In this document: positions 23,143 through 32,308 of the stretch, piece after piece
Layout: each line of letters opens with the position of its first letter
Numbering within the stretch: position 1 is the stretch's first letter
DNA from: Leidyana gryllorum EB-2025a
Taxonomy: Eukaryota; Apicomplexa
Direction of reading: 5' to 3'
Assembly (NCBI GenBank): GCA_048772705.1
Contig: JBLWGC010000123.1
Coordinates: forward strand, 1 to 64,000
DNA length: 64,000 bases
The notes under the pieces: generated by a model
Told to the model about the DNA's origin: nothing
The model's database searches: none
What the model saw: only the letters and a program-made list of their open reading frames with translations
Position numbers and translations under genes: made by a program

Positions 23143-23213
23143 TGCATCTGCCGGGAATCGAACCCGGGTGGTCTCGATCGTGACGAGACATTCTACCACT
23201 AGACCCTAGATGC
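23143..23213 (-). tRNA. tRNA-Gly body with anticodon ACG (Arg)
   Basis: Loop TCACGAT (C33) replaces TTGCCAT. Acceptor 5' strand GCATCTA with one mismatch. Confidence 0.7.
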
Positions 23214-23309
23214 GGAATAGCTTGTTGTTGAAGCTCGTACACAATAACGGCCGTTTTGCTCCGAATGAGAAGACAGGGTCAAGTTGAGCGAGTATGAGAG
23301 GCGGCTCGT

Positions 23310-23381
23310 GGGTACGTAGTTCAGTGGTAGAGCAGCTGACTGCAGATCAGCAAGTCCGTGGTTCAACTCCGCGCGTGCCCT
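23310..23381 (+). tRNA. tRNA-Cys(GCA)
   Basis: Acceptor GGGTACG/CGTGCCC, loop CTGCAGA on GCTGA/TCAGC, discriminator T. Confidence 0.93.
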
Positions 23382-23498
23382 GAAGTTGGGCTGAAAGGCT
23401 GGAAGATGTTAAACCAACATTCCTGACCACAGTGGGTTGCAGAATCCTGCGGTAGAAAGAGCAGGGTCTTTATACTAACCTCTGAAACATTGTAGCTG

Positions 23499-23571
23499 GG
23501 TCTTGTAGCTCAGTCGGCAGAGCGTGTGGCTGTTAACCACAAAGTCACAGGTTCGAAACCTGCCAGGAGCG
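23499..23571 (+). tRNA. tRNA-Asn(GTT)
   Basis: Loop CTGTTAA; one acceptor mismatch (CAGGAGC). Confidence 0.89.
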
Positions 23572-23634
23572 GGTTCTGCGACAGTGTACTCTCTAGACGG
23601 TATTTAAATACCGGCAGTTGCAGACTACGAAGTT

Positions 23635-23707
23635 TGGACGACCTGGGCATCGATCCGAGTACCTCTCACATGCTAAGCGAGCGCTCTACCATTTGAGCTA
23701 GTCGCCC
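23635..23707 (-). tRNA. tRNA-Ala(AGC)
   Basis: Loop TTAGCAT; stem CTCGC/GTGAG with one wobble; T-stem change. Confidence 0.87.
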
Positions 23708-23805
23708 GTTGTGCAGACATTGTACAGACCCCATCGCATTTTTATGTTCTCAACATCGTATGATCACTCTCTCGACTGTATTCAGCGGGTTTCACGACCG
23801 ACAGG

Positions 23806-23877
23806 GGCTGATTGGTCTAGTGGTGTGATTATTCCTTAGGGTGGAAGAAGTCCTGGGTTCGATTCCCAGAACAGCCC
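23806..23877 (+). tRNA. tRNA-Pro(AGG)
   Basis: Loop TTAGGGT. Acceptor GGCTGAT and stem ATTCC/GGAAG each carry one change. Confidence 0.85.
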
Positions 23878-24014
23878 CGTTGGTTGTCGGTTGACCCGAT
23901 GGGATAAGCAGTTTTAGAAGTAACACAGCCACCTCGTCACCACTTCGGCACTCAAGGCAATTCTGCGGTAGAAAGAGGAGGGTCTCTATAATCACCTCTG
24001 AAATATTGTAGCTG

Positions 24015-24087
24015 GGTCTTGTAGCTCAGTCGGCAGAGCGTGTGGCTGTTAACCACAAAGTCGCAGGTTCGAAACCTGCCAGGACCG
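24015..24087 (+). tRNA. tRNA-Asn(GTT)
   Basis: Intact; same body as 4073. Confidence 0.94.
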
Positions 24088-24253
24088 GTTTCAGATGCAC
24101 CCTAAACACTGACTGCGCGGCTCTCCCAATGGCATTTGTGGTATGCGACTCTTCAAAGATGTAAGGTGGTTTTGATCCCTCCAGGTGTTGGTAGAGTCGG
24201 GAGACTGCTCATAATATGTCAAGAAGCACTAAATGCTATGGGGTCTGCATAGC

Positions 24254-24326
24254 GGGCGACTAGCTCAAATGATATAGCACTCGCTTAGCATGCAAGAGAT
24301 ACTGGGATCGATGCCCGGGTCGTCCA
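24254..24326 (+). tRNA. tRNA-Ala(AGC)
   Basis: Loop TTAGCAT. D loop ATGATATAGC and stem GCAAG are worn. Confidence 0.84.
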
Positions 24327-24415
24327 AACTACATGCAACCTTCGCTACAGAGAAACGCCCGCGGCGTGGTCAAAAAGTGTGAGTGTTGTTCTTGTAATCC
24401 AATCGACAAGCTACT

Positions 24416-24488
24416 GCCTACGTGGCGCAATGGATAGCGTGTTGGACTTCTAATCCAAAGGTTGCGAGTTCGAATCTCGCAGGAGGTA
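24416..24488 (+). tRNA. tRNA-Arg(TCT)
   Basis: Loop CTTCTAA; two acceptor mismatches (AGGAGGT). Confidence 0.85.
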
Positions 24489-24554
24489 GCCAAATGATCA
24501 GCAGCTTACTTCGATCACCTGGCTGACTCTAGCTGCCTTCGCCGTGGAATGTTG

Positions 24555-24627
24555 TCCACTGTAGTCTAAGTGGCTAGGATATGCGGCTCTCACCCGCACA
24601 CTCCGGGTTCAAGTCCCGGCAGTGGAA
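24555..24627 (+). tRNA. tRNA-Glu(CTC)
   Basis: Loop CTCTCAC; variable region CACTCC. Confidence 0.92.
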
Positions 24628-24661
24628 ATCCAGCTGAGTGTGCTTGCAGGCAACAGATCCA

Positions 24662-24734
24662 CACCGCCCGCGGGGCTCGAACCCGCGACTGCAAGATTAA
24701 GAGTCTTGCGCTCTACCGACTGAGCTAGGGCGGC
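24662..24734 (-). tRNA. tRNA-Lys(CTT)
   Basis: Loop CTCTTAA, intact; 34 bp from Glu on the other strand. Confidence 0.94.
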
Positions 24735-24798
24735 AAGAAAGCAACGACACAAAACCCGATAGCCTGACAACTAAAGTGGCTTTGGTATCCACCAGCCT

Positions 24799-24846
24799 CA
24801 GCAAGTTGTGGCCGTGCATACCCAGGCCCGAATCCTGGCTTGGATA
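24799..24846 (+). pseudogene. tRNA-His-like 3' fragment
   Basis: Anticodon and T arms of the His-like variant without 5' acceptor or D arm. Confidence 0.65.
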
Positions 24847-24922
24847 GTATGTCCCCGATGTTTTGAATGGGAGATGTGGGTGATGCCATCGGGCGTCGCT
24901 GCCCATGTCCTGTCTTGATCGC

Positions 24923-25257
24923 TGATTGGAGTTTGTGGGGTCCTGGGAGGGGTTTGGATCGGTGGTGACGCGGTGTTGGATTGGCGTGACCTCCTCAACT
25001 TGTTCCGACATGTCTGGTTCCTTGGAGGATCGCCTTTGTAGGCGTAGGCTCTGTGATCGGGTTATTACGGGTATGATGAGTAGTAGAAGTTGTAGTAGAT
25101 TAGTTGTAGTTTCGTTGATCTATAGTCACTGATTAAGAGTGGCGCATCTCTCGCTCTGTCTATTCTTTTCTATTCTGTCTGTGCTTTTGTAGTTGTGTGC
25201 GGCATCGTCCCAATGGGCGATGCAGCTGGGTTGTGTCTGTGTGTCTATTACAGATCA
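24923..25257. mobile_element. Solo LTR-like insertion, family B (335 bp)
   Basis: Begins TGATTGGAG and ends CAGATCA (TGAT/ATCA termini), with target duplication ATCGC at 24918-24922 and 25258-25262. The empty site is visible near 40427-40432, in the paralogous His-Arg spacer. No open reading frame of note. Confidence 0.8.
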
Positions 25258-25292
25258 ATCGCTACACACTTCCATTTGACGGCTCCGCTAGT

Positions 25293-25365
25293 GGCGCTAT
25301 GGCCTAATGGATATGGCATCGGTCTACGGAACCGGGGATTCTGGGTTCGAGTCCCAGTAGCGTCT
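25293..25365 (+). tRNA. tRNA-Arg(ACG)
   Basis: Loop CTACGGA, all stems paired. Confidence 0.94.
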
Positions 25366-25423
25366 GGACGAATGGCCGGGTTGCAGCCTGTTGAGTGCCG
25401 TGTTGCGTCAACAACTATCAGAC

Positions 25424-25495
25424 GGGCTGTTCTGGGAATCGAACCCAGGACTTCTTCCACCCGAAGGAAGAATCATACCACTAGACCAAACAGCC
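25424..25495 (-). tRNA. tRNA-Pro(CGG)
   Basis: Loop TTCGGGT, intact. Confidence 0.94.
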
Positions 25496-25530
25496 GCCTA
25501 GATCACTCAATGCCATGAGGTAGGCACAGA

Positions 25531-25602
25531 GGGAGGCTAGCCCAGATGATGAAACGGTGCTTAGTGTACGAAAGGTTCTGGGATCGATTCTCAGCTCATC
25601 CG
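25531..25602 (+). pseudogene. tRNA-Ala-like relic
   Basis: GGGAGGC start, loop region TTAGTGT unpaired; direct copy at 40797. Confidence 0.62.
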
Positions 25603-25702
25603 AACTAGATAGATGGAACCCTCGCCGGAGTAGTCTAGTTGGCTCAACGCTGTCTGCCAAAACCATCAGGTTGAGTAGTACTTTGCCGATCACCACTCTA
25701 CT

Positions 25703-25782
25703 TCCGGTGGGACGGAATCGAACCGCCGACTATCTGATGCCAGCACTACAGTCAGATGCTCTACCAACTGAGCTACCCCCGG
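25703..25782 (-). tRNA. tRNA-Tyr(GTA) with 7-nt intron
   Basis: Intron TGCTGGC; acceptor as in 10314. Confidence 0.93.
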
Positions 25783-25794
25783 CCGTCCAACTGC

Positions 25795-25882
25795 TCCGGG
25801 GTTCAAAAGGCTCAACCCCAGATCCTCGACCTTTCGGACTGCGGTCTGAGCACAGCGCCTTAGACAACTCGGCCATCTTGCC
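25795..25882 (-). pseudogene. tRNA-Leu-derived relic
   Basis: Loop CTCAGAC with the rearranged 3' end seen at 10214. Confidence 0.7.
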
Positions 25883-25973
25883 ACAGTGTTGTTGGTTCAT
25901 CCCTCCACGCGTTTTTTGTCCGTGAGCCAAAATAGAAAGACTTCTGGGATTGGAGGCCGGCGTGTTCAGAGCG

Positions 25974-25997
25974 TCCGAGATAGTATAGTGGTTAGTA
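25974..25997 (+). pseudogene. tRNA-Asp 5' fragment
   Basis: Only the first 24 bases of Asp, cut and joined to the flank of the next Lys gene; a deletion junction relative to 41243. Confidence 0.8.
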
Positions 25998-26012
25998 AGG
26001 GAGATAGATCCA

Positions 26013-26085
26013 CACCGCCCGCGGGGCTCGAACCCGCGACTGCAAGATTGAAAGTCTTGCGCTCTACGGACTGAGCTAGGGCGGC
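26013..26085 (-). tRNA. tRNA-Lys body with anticodon TTC (Glu)
   Basis: Loop CTTTCAA; otherwise fully paired, with normal T loop TTCGAGC. The best-preserved of the three. Confidence 0.88.
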
Positions 26086-26186
26086 AACGAAGCTCTAAAC
26101 TGAGTTACACCCTATTTGCCGTTGGGTGGAGCCCTGGATCCGTTCGACCAGTGGAACAATGAGCTTCAGTAACTTCCGTTAACATT

Positions 26187-26257
26187 GCCTTCTTAGCTGG
26201 TGGCAGAGCATTCGCTTTGTAAGCGAAAGGTCGCCGGTTCGATTCCGGCAGAAGGCT
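26187..26257 (+). tRNA. tRNA-Thr(TGT)
   Basis: Loop TTTGTAA; D loop GCTGGTGG as in 2313. Confidence 0.9.
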
Positions 26258-26330
26258 TTGCTCACGCACTTAAGCTTTTCTGAGTGGTCTCTCAGTTTTG
26301 GAGGGGAATTGCAATGCACTTTAGATTGGT

Positions 26331-26402
26331 TGTCCGAGCCAGGAATCGAGCCTGGGTTTGCACGGCCACAACGTGCTGTCCTAACCACTAGACGACTCGG
26401 AC
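26331..26402 (-). tRNA. tRNA-His(GTG)
   Basis: Intact; inverted relative to 4701. Confidence 0.94.
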
Positions 26403-26450
26403 AAATCTTTGAGCGAGGCTGTAGAGGTAGCGAAGCATCTATCAGGATGG

Positions 26451-27467
26451 TGTTGTAACCCCAAGTCGCTACTCAAGGGGAACGAGGCCCAGTTCTCATC
26501 TCTGCATACTTTCGACCACAAGTCAGACTTAGAACCAAGTTAGTACTTTTGCCGACAAGTCTACCACGAATATGTCGCACACGACGGCGCAAAACAAGAA
26601 CTACGACTTGTTGTACCAAGTGCAAAAGTTATCTTAGGCCGCCTCTTGCCTAGTCCAACTCTGCCTTAGCCAACTTTGCTTGCGTGTGTCTCTCGCTCTG
26701 GTGTCTCTCTCACTCCACCCATGTGCCAGTCGCTCGCACTCTTGCGGAGCCTGCGCTGGACACACACGGTAGTTCTCCCCGACACCACACTCTGATCATT
26801 CATGTGAGTGTCTGCACAGTTACACTGTCGCAGAGAGCTCAGACCACTAGGGTGCATTAGCTGTTGTAACCCCAAGTCGCTACTCAAGGGGGAACAAGGC
26901 CCAGTTCTCATCTCTGCATACTTTCGACCACCAGTCAGACTTAGAACCAAGTTAGTATTTTTGCCGACAAGTCTACCACGAATATGTCGCACACAACGGC
27001 GCAAAACAAGAACTACGACTTGTTGTACCAAGTGCAAAAGTTATCTTAGGCCGCCTCTTGCCTAGTCCAACTCTGACTTAGCCAACTTTGCTCGCGTGTG
27101 TCTCTCGCTCTGGTGTCTCTCTCACTCCACCCATGTGCCAGTCGCTCGCACTCTTGCGGAGCCTCGCGCTGGACACACACGGTACTTCTCCCCGACACCA
27201 CACTCTGATCATTCATGTGAGTGTCTGCACAGTTACACTGTCGCAGAGAGCTCAGACCACTAGGGTGCATTAGCCTTTACGCTTTAGTAGTAGTTGCTTT
27301 ACGTTCGTTAATAATGCCTTTTCACCATCTTATACATTATGCCCCTATATAAGTGCCAAATATGTAGGGAAGTATCCAGATGGATGTTAATTCGGTTGGA
27401 AATTTCACCAAGTCGAATTTGGCCACCCGATAGGAAGTTGACCATCAGGCCAACACGAACTACAACA
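26451..27467 (-). mobile_element. LTR family A copy 3: full LTR plus truncated LTR
   Basis: One insertion bounded by target duplication GATGG (26446-26450, 27468-27472). Read on the minus strand, a complete 606-bp LTR (27467-26862) is followed at once by a second copy lacking its first ~190 bp (26861-26451). There is no internal region between them. Confidence 0.88.
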
Positions 27468-27523
27468 GATGGGATGGAACAGGAGCGTCAGAGGAACTGC
27501 GTTGCAAGAAGTCCACTCCTCAA

Positions 27524-27603
27524 CTTCGGGTGGGACGGAATTTACTCGTGGAATATCTGATGCCACCACTACAGTCAGATACGTTACCATCTAAGCACCC
27601 TGG
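27524..27603 (-). pseudogene. tRNA-Tyr-derived relic
   Basis: 55910 lineage, antisense. Confidence 0.65.
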
Positions 27604-27700
27604 GCCGTGAGAGTACTTCGGGGCGGCACACCGCAGCCAGAACGACATCGGTGGTCGCAACGGAAGCCATTGACACTTTGGAACTCAGAACGAAAGTAAT

Positions 27701-27784
27701 GCACAGATGCCCGAGTGGTCTAAGGGGCCAGACTCAAGTTCTGGTAGGCGCAAGTCTGTATGGGTTCGAATCCCATTCTGTGCA
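27701..27784 (+). tRNA. tRNA-Leu(CAA)
   Basis: Loop CTCAAGT; one variable/T change (TGTATGG). Confidence 0.92.
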
Positions 27785-27873
27785 ACGGCGATCATCCCAA
27801 AAAAAAAGCTGGAAAAGGTCACAGTAGATTCGAATCTCCATTTGTATATTCGGTTGCATGCACCCAAGTATTC

Positions 27874-27943
27874 GGCTGTTGCTCTGCTGGTATAATCCTT
27901 CCTCAGAGTGGAAGGAGTCCTGGGTTCGATTCCAGAACAGCCC
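27874..27943 (+). pseudogene. tRNA-Pro relic, loop TCAGAGT
   Basis: Same defect as 1028 in the same position after Leu-CAA. Confidence 0.75.
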
Positions 27944-28079
27944 TCTTGGTCGTCGGTTGACCCGACGGGACAAGTTGCCCTCACAACCAACACAGCCACC
28001 TCGTTAGCCCACTTCGGCACTCAAGGCCATTAACATCTCAAGAATCGCATTTCGGCTCCCTCTTCCATGTTGCAGATTG

Positions 28080-28151
28080 AGCAGTGTAGCTCAGTGGAAG
28101 AGTGTTGGGCTCATAAAACAAAGGTCCGTCGATCGAAACGACGCACTGCTA
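28080..28151 (+). tRNA. Initiator tRNA-Met(CAT), worn
   Basis: 3' anticodon stem reads AACAA for CCCAA, removing the G-C pairs. Confidence 0.72.
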
Positions 28152-28200
28152 AGTGTGCGCAGGAGAGAAACAGTTATAGAATTGATTGGGTCGTGAGCAA

Positions 28201-28266
28201 AGCCTTCTGCCGAAATCGAACCGGCGACCCATCGCTTACTAAGCGAATGCTCTGCCCTAAAAAGGC
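28201..28266 (-). pseudogene. tRNA-Thr(AGT) with 5' deletion
   Basis: D arm and acceptor reduced to TTTAGGGC; loop still TTAGTAA. Confidence 0.72.
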
Positions 28267-28332
28267 ACCCCTGCCTCGATCCATATGAGGGTTTGATGCT
28301 CGGAATAGCATCATTTCCAGCACAGAATACAA

Positions 28333-28372
28333 CTGGGCCTGGGCCGCGCTGGTGCAGATCCAGCAGTTGTCG
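28333..28372 (+). pseudogene. tRNA-Ser 3' half
   Basis: Variable arm, T arm and acceptor of Ser only; a 5' half in opposite orientation lies at 28418-28447. Confidence 0.6.
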
Positions 28373-28417
28373 TGCGATGTGATTGGAGGGGTCAGACACC
28401 AGCTTACGCATGAATTC

Positions 28418-28447
28418 CAATCTACCCCCTTCCCCACTCGGGCAAGT
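28418..28447 (-). pseudogene. tRNA-Ser 5' fragment
   Basis: GCCAACTTGCCCGAGTGGGG start on the minus strand, truncated before the anticodon. Confidence 0.5.
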
Positions 28448-28539
28448 TGGCTACTGTCGATTTCGCCATGCGGCGAGGAGTGGCCCCACATACGGCCGCC
28501 GTAAGTGCTTATTTTCATCGCCTTCCGTGACTACCTACC

Positions 28540-28612
28540 GCCTCGGTAGCTCAGTTGGGAGAACCCCAGACTGAAGATCTGGAAGTCCCGTGTTCGATCC
28601 ACGGCCGAGGCA
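28540..28612 (+). tRNA. tRNA-Phe(GAA)
   Basis: Acceptor GCCTCGG/CCGAGGC, loop CTGAAGA on CCAGA/TCTGG. D-loop change GAGAACC. Confidence 0.92.
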
Positions 28613-28676
28613 GAGACGTTGTGACATTTGGTGTCACTATCTCAACTGTCCTCAGCGGGTTGCATGACCGACAGGC

Positions 28677-28748
28677 GGCTGTTTGGTCTAGTGGTATGAT
28701 TCTTCCTTCGGGTGGAAGAAGTCGTGGGTTCGATTCCCAGAACAGCCC
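28677..28748 (+). tRNA. tRNA-Pro(CGG)
   Basis: Loop TTCGGGT; one T-stem change (CGTGG). Confidence 0.91.
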
Positions 28749-28828
28749 GTTGGTTGTCGGTTGACCCGACGCTCCATCTCATCTCAAGATGGTATGGCTG
28801 TCCTCCAAAGCTGCAGTTGAGGAAGTTG

Positions 28829-28901
28829 CCAAGTGTAGTCTAAGTGGCTAGGATATGCGGCTCTCACCCACACCATCCGGGCTCAAGTCCCGGCAGTGGA
28901 A
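28829..28901 (+). tRNA. tRNA-Glu(CTC), acceptor damaged
   Basis: Loop CTCTCAC; acceptor 5' strand CCAAGTG mismatches CAGTGGA. Confidence 0.75.
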
Positions 28902-28977
28902 GTCATTGGACTGCTCGAGCAAAGTGCTCCAGTAATCTCCGTCAATAGTGACTGATTCGTGATCTTCGGCCTGTATT

Positions 28978-29049
28978 GCCTTCTTAGCTTAGGGGCCGAG
29001 CATTCGCTTTGTAAGCGAAAGGTCGCTGGTTCGATTCCGGCAGAAGGCT
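28978..29049 (+). tRNA. tRNA-Thr(TGT)
   Basis: Loop TTTGTAA; D loop GGGGCCGAG. Confidence 0.91.
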
Positions 29050-29171
29050 TGCTCACGAGCTTAAGCTTTTCTGGCTGGTCTCTCAGATCTCGATAACGAC
29101 CTGAGAGGGCTGCAAAATTCTTCGGTAGAAGATGAAGGATCTCCCTACTAACCTCTGAAAGATTGTCACTG

Positions 29172-29244
29172 GGTCTTGTAGCTCAGTCGGCAGAGCGTGT
29201 GGCTGTTAACCACAAAGTCGCAGGTTCGAAACCTGCCAGGACCG
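29172..29244 (+). tRNA. tRNA-Asn(GTT)
   Basis: Intact; first gene of the ~0.9-kb block inverted at 39045-39931. Confidence 0.94.
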
Positions 29245-29288
29245 GTTTCAGAGGCACACTAAACACTGAGTGCGCTGGTGTGCCAATG

Positions 29289-29346
29289 GCACTTGTGGTC
29301 TGCGACCATTCAAAGATGGAAGTTTGTTTGGATCCCGCCACGTGCA
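29289..29346 (+). pseudogene. tRNA-Gly-derived relic
   Basis: Asn-Ala spacer relic, as at 4190. Confidence 0.6.
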
Positions 29347-29359
29347 GCCGTACGTACTT

Positions 29360-29432
29360 TGGACGACCTGGGTATCGATCCCAGTACCTCTCGCATGCGA
29401 AGCGAGCGCTCTACCATCTGAGCTAGCCGCCC
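29360..29432 (-). tRNA. tRNA-Ala(CGC)
   Basis: Loop TTCGCAT, G3-U70. Confidence 0.94.
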
Positions 29433-29456
29433 ATCCGCTCATCCGCTCTACATGGA

Positions 29457-29762
29457 TGATGCGTCATTTTGAACCTGATCTGCATTCTTTCAGTTAAGCC
29501 CCAGAGTCAATGACGGCCTAAGGCCTTTAGGTTAAGCTAGATCTACGTGCCAGCCTGGTTAAGGGAGACACGAGCACGACACACACGTTTTTATTATTCA
29601 TTTTTCATTACATTCCAATACAACTAATTCAATTACCGGCACTTACCAGACCAAAACCCAACTTCAGAATACCCAGATTAGCCATCAGTATAGATTATGG
29701 ACCCAATGCATCCAACTAGGGACGGAACCAGCGATTCGGCGGATGTTCCGCCTATCAAACCA
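29457..29762 (-). mobile_element. Solo LTR-like insertion, family C (306 bp)
   Basis: On the minus strand begins TGGTTTGATAGG and ends ACGCATCA, with an AATAAA signal. Target duplication ATGGA at 29452-29456 and 29763-29767. Empty site in the same Ala-Leu spacer near 4344-4348. Confidence 0.82.
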
Positions 29763-29811
29763 ATGGAAGACCTATTGCATCCAGTGGCTGACCGAGGGCC
29801 GATACAACGGC

Positions 29812-29891
29812 TGACAAGAGTGGGATTCGAACCCACGCCCTTTCGGACTGCGGCCTTAACACAGCGCCTTGGACCACTCGGCCATCTTGCC
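29812..29891 (-). tRNA. tRNA-Leu(AAG)
   Basis: Loop TTAAGGC, intact. Confidence 0.94.
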
Positions 29892-29986
29892 GGAGTGCCC
29901 TTGGCTCGCCACTTTACACGCTTTCTGTCCGTGAAGTCTCGAGAAGGGAGGACTTTTGGGGTTGAAGGCCGGGGTATCCACGAGCG

Positions 29987-30058
29987 TCCGAGATAGTATA
30001 GTGCTTAGTATTTCCGCCTGTCACTCGGAAGACCCGGGTTCGATTACCGGTCTCGGAG
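29987..30058 (+). tRNA. tRNA-Asp(GTC)
   Basis: Loop CTGTCAC; stem closes with one mismatch (TCCGC/TCGGA); T loop TTCGATT, T stem ACCGG. Confidence 0.88.
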
Positions 30059-30112
30059 CACAGTTGGTTTCGCTTAGATTCTCTCCTTTGGTTCTCGCTG
30101 AAAGTTGCGAGC

Positions 30113-30185
30113 TACAACCACCAAGGATCGAACTCGGGAACTTCTGCGTGTGAAGCAGACGTCGTAAGCACTAGACCATGGCTGC
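30113..30185 (-). tRNA. tRNA-Val(CAC)
   Basis: Loop TTCACAC; 3' acceptor TGGTTGT (one mismatch). Confidence 0.88.
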
Positions 30186-30295
30186 ACGGAGCTTCCGGAC
30201 TGTGAAAGCGGCGTGTGTCTCTGGAAACAGGTATCTGATGGAGGGCAGAAGGCTCGCAGGGGTGCGAGGAATGACACCGAATGTCACAACCTCTT

Positions 30296-30348
30296 TGCCT
30301 CAGCCGTGGATCTTCAGTCTGGCGCTCTCCCAACTGAGCTACCGAGGC
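30296..30348 (-). pseudogene. tRNA-Phe with 20-nt deletion
   Basis: The T arm and part of the anticodon arm are missing between two GAT repeats; the full form is at 62767. Confidence 0.75.
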
Positions 30349-30522
30349 GGTAGGTAGTCATGGAAGGCGGTGAAAATAAGCACTTATCGCGGCCGTATGT
30401 GAGCCCACTCCTCGCAGCATGACGGAATCGACAGTTGCCAACTTGCCCGAGTGAGGAACTAGTGTAGATCCAGCACATCTTGCGCCCTGTGGCTTCACAT
30501 ACGGTTCAGCAAGCTTGACTAG

Positions 30523-30595
30523 GACTGCTCGCGCGGCGCGAAGCCGCGGTTTTCCCTTAAAAAGTCTGGCGCTCTACCGACGGACTTGGGGCGGC
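30523..30595 (-). pseudogene. tRNA-Lys relic
   Basis: Relic type of 2860 with more damage. Confidence 0.55.
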
Positions 30596-30695
30596 AACGA
30601 AGCTCGGACTTAGTAACAAATTCCATTCGTATTGATCGTGGAATCTTGGGCCTTCCTCGGGTGCAGGGCGAATCTGTATCAGAGATCCACTCACT

Positions 30696-30769
30696 TGGTC
30701 ACGCGCGGGCTCCAGTCGCGGACTCGGAAGTTATCAGGCTCACGCTCTAACCGACTGGAATATGTGACC
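30696..30769 (-). pseudogene. tRNA-Ile-derived relic (loop CTGATAA)
   Basis: D arm and T arm follow Ile. Anticodon would be GAT, but the stem is broken and the 5' acceptor reads GGTCACA. Confidence 0.65.
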
Positions 30770-30840
30770 GCTTCAGAGTTGAGGTGAACAGTCACTAGCC
30801 GAAAGAGCGAGTGATGTGCACAGCAAAACCCCATAACTGG

Positions 30841-31442
30841 TGTTGTAGTTCGTGTTTGCCTGATGGTCAACTTCCTATCGGGTGGCCAGATTCGACTTGG
30901 TGAAATTTCCAATCGAATTAGCATCCATCTGGATACTTCCCTACATATTTGGCACTTATATAGGGGCATATATAAGATGGTGAAGAGGCATTATTAACGA
31001 ACGTAAAGCAACCACTACTAAAGCGTAAAGGCAAATGCACCCTAGTGGTCTGAGCTCGCTGCGACAGTGTAACTGTGCAGACACTCACATGAATGATCAG
31101 AGTGTGGTGTCGGGGAGAACTACCGTGTGTGTCCAGCGCGAGGCTCGGCAAGAGTGCGAGCGACTGGCACATGGGGGGAGTGAGAGAGACACCGGAGCGA
31201 GAGACACACGCAAGCAAAGTTGGCTAAGTCAGAGTTGGACTAGGCAAGAGGCGGCCTAAGATAACTTTTGCACTTGGTACAACAAGTCGTAGTTCTTGTT
31301 TTGCGCCGTCGTGTGCGACATATTCGTGGTAGACTCGTCGGCAAAAATACTAACTTGGTTCTAAGTCTGGCTTGTGGTCGAAAGTATGCAGAGGTGAGAA
31401 CTGGGCCTCGTTCCCCTTGAGTAGCGACTTGGGGTTACAACA
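30841..31442 (+). mobile_element. Solo LTR, family A copy 4 (602 bp)
   Basis: Target duplication ACTGG at 30836-30840 and 31443-31447. TATATA at about element position 119. Confidence 0.9.
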
Positions 31443-31619
31443 ACTGGGATTGAAGCGGCCGCTCAGACCTTCGTCCACCCCGCCAAACAGTCATTCCAAG
31501 AGCCAAATACTGACATCGAGAAGGGGGTGTACCTACACCCTGACAGTTCGCACGGGAATCCCGACGGAAGGTGCGCTGGTCCGGATGGCTGTACCGACTC
31601 TTTTGGGATGGGCTGAAGC

Positions 31620-31691
31620 GGTTGCGTGGTGTAGTGGTTAGCACTGGAGACTCTGAATCTCCCGACCTGGGTTCGATTCCCGGCGCGACCT
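31620..31691 (+). tRNA. tRNA-Gln(CTG)
   Basis: Loop CTCTGAA, intact. Confidence 0.94.
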
Positions 31692-31861
31692 CGGAACTGG
31701 TCCTCACTACTCCTGAAACTTCGCCACTTCTCTTGGGCTGCGGGACTTTCGCAGGAAAATCATATCACTAGCACTTCAACTCGACATACGCGGTGGTGGC
31801 TCCCCATACAGCTAGCAAGCTTGCCTCGGTCGAAACAGAACGTCTTCCGAGTGAGAGGCTA

Positions 31862-31934
31862 TGATGCGGATGGGACTCGAACCCACAACTCCCGGTTCCG
31901 AATACCGATGCCCTCTCCATTAGGCCACCGCAAA
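31862..31934 (-). tRNA. tRNA-Arg(TCG), acceptor damaged
   Basis: Loop ATTCGGA region gives TCG; first two acceptor pairs lost (TTTGCGG). Confidence 0.75.
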
Positions 31935-32034
31935 ATGGATAGGCTTCGGTCATCTGGATACTGGTTGGGTGAAAGAGGAGACACCTCGGGGCAGCCCGCT
32001 TTCGTCCCACTCAAAAGTCGGATGCGTCCCGAAT

Positions 32035-32107
32035 GCGGTTGTGGCGCAATGGATAGCGCGTTGCCCTCCTAAGGCAAAGGTTGAGGGTTCGAGTCCCTCC
32101 AGCCGTT
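32035..32107 (+). tRNA. tRNA-Arg(CCT)
   Basis: Acceptor GCGGTTG/CAGCCGT, loop CTCCTAA on TTGCC/GGCAA. The only CCT gene with an Arg body. Confidence 0.92.
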
Positions 32108-32222
32108 TCCTGCGTGCCTTCGTTTGTGCAAAGTGGAGCACAAACTGGTGAAAGTGATTGATGCAGTTGGGAGATTGGTCATACCATGTAAAAAGAACTG
32201 GATGTACTGGGGTTTGCTGAAT

Positions 32223-32295
32223 GGGCGACTAGCTCAAATGGTAGCGCGCTCGCTTAGCATGCGAGAGGTACTGGGATCGATGCCCAGGTCGTCCA
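32223..32295 (+). tRNA. tRNA-Ala(AGC)
   Basis: Loop TTAGCAT; D-loop change TAGCGC. Confidence 0.92.
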
Positions 32296-32308
32296 AAGTA
32301 CGTACGGC

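Larger units (their letters stand above)
29172..30058. repeat. Inverted duplication with 39045-39931
   Basis: Asn, Gly relic, Ala, family C element, Leu, Asp in mirror order; near identical, hence recent. Confidence 0.92.

Noticed and set aside
24847-25292. A small protein gene in the His-Arg spacer (68-codon frame at 24926)
   Set aside because: The stretch is an insertion with TG...CA ends and ATCGC duplication; the frame has no support.
29433-29811. A SINE in the Ala-Leu spacer
   Set aside because: No A or B box or tail at an end; exact 5-bp duplication with TG...CA termini fits an LTR better.
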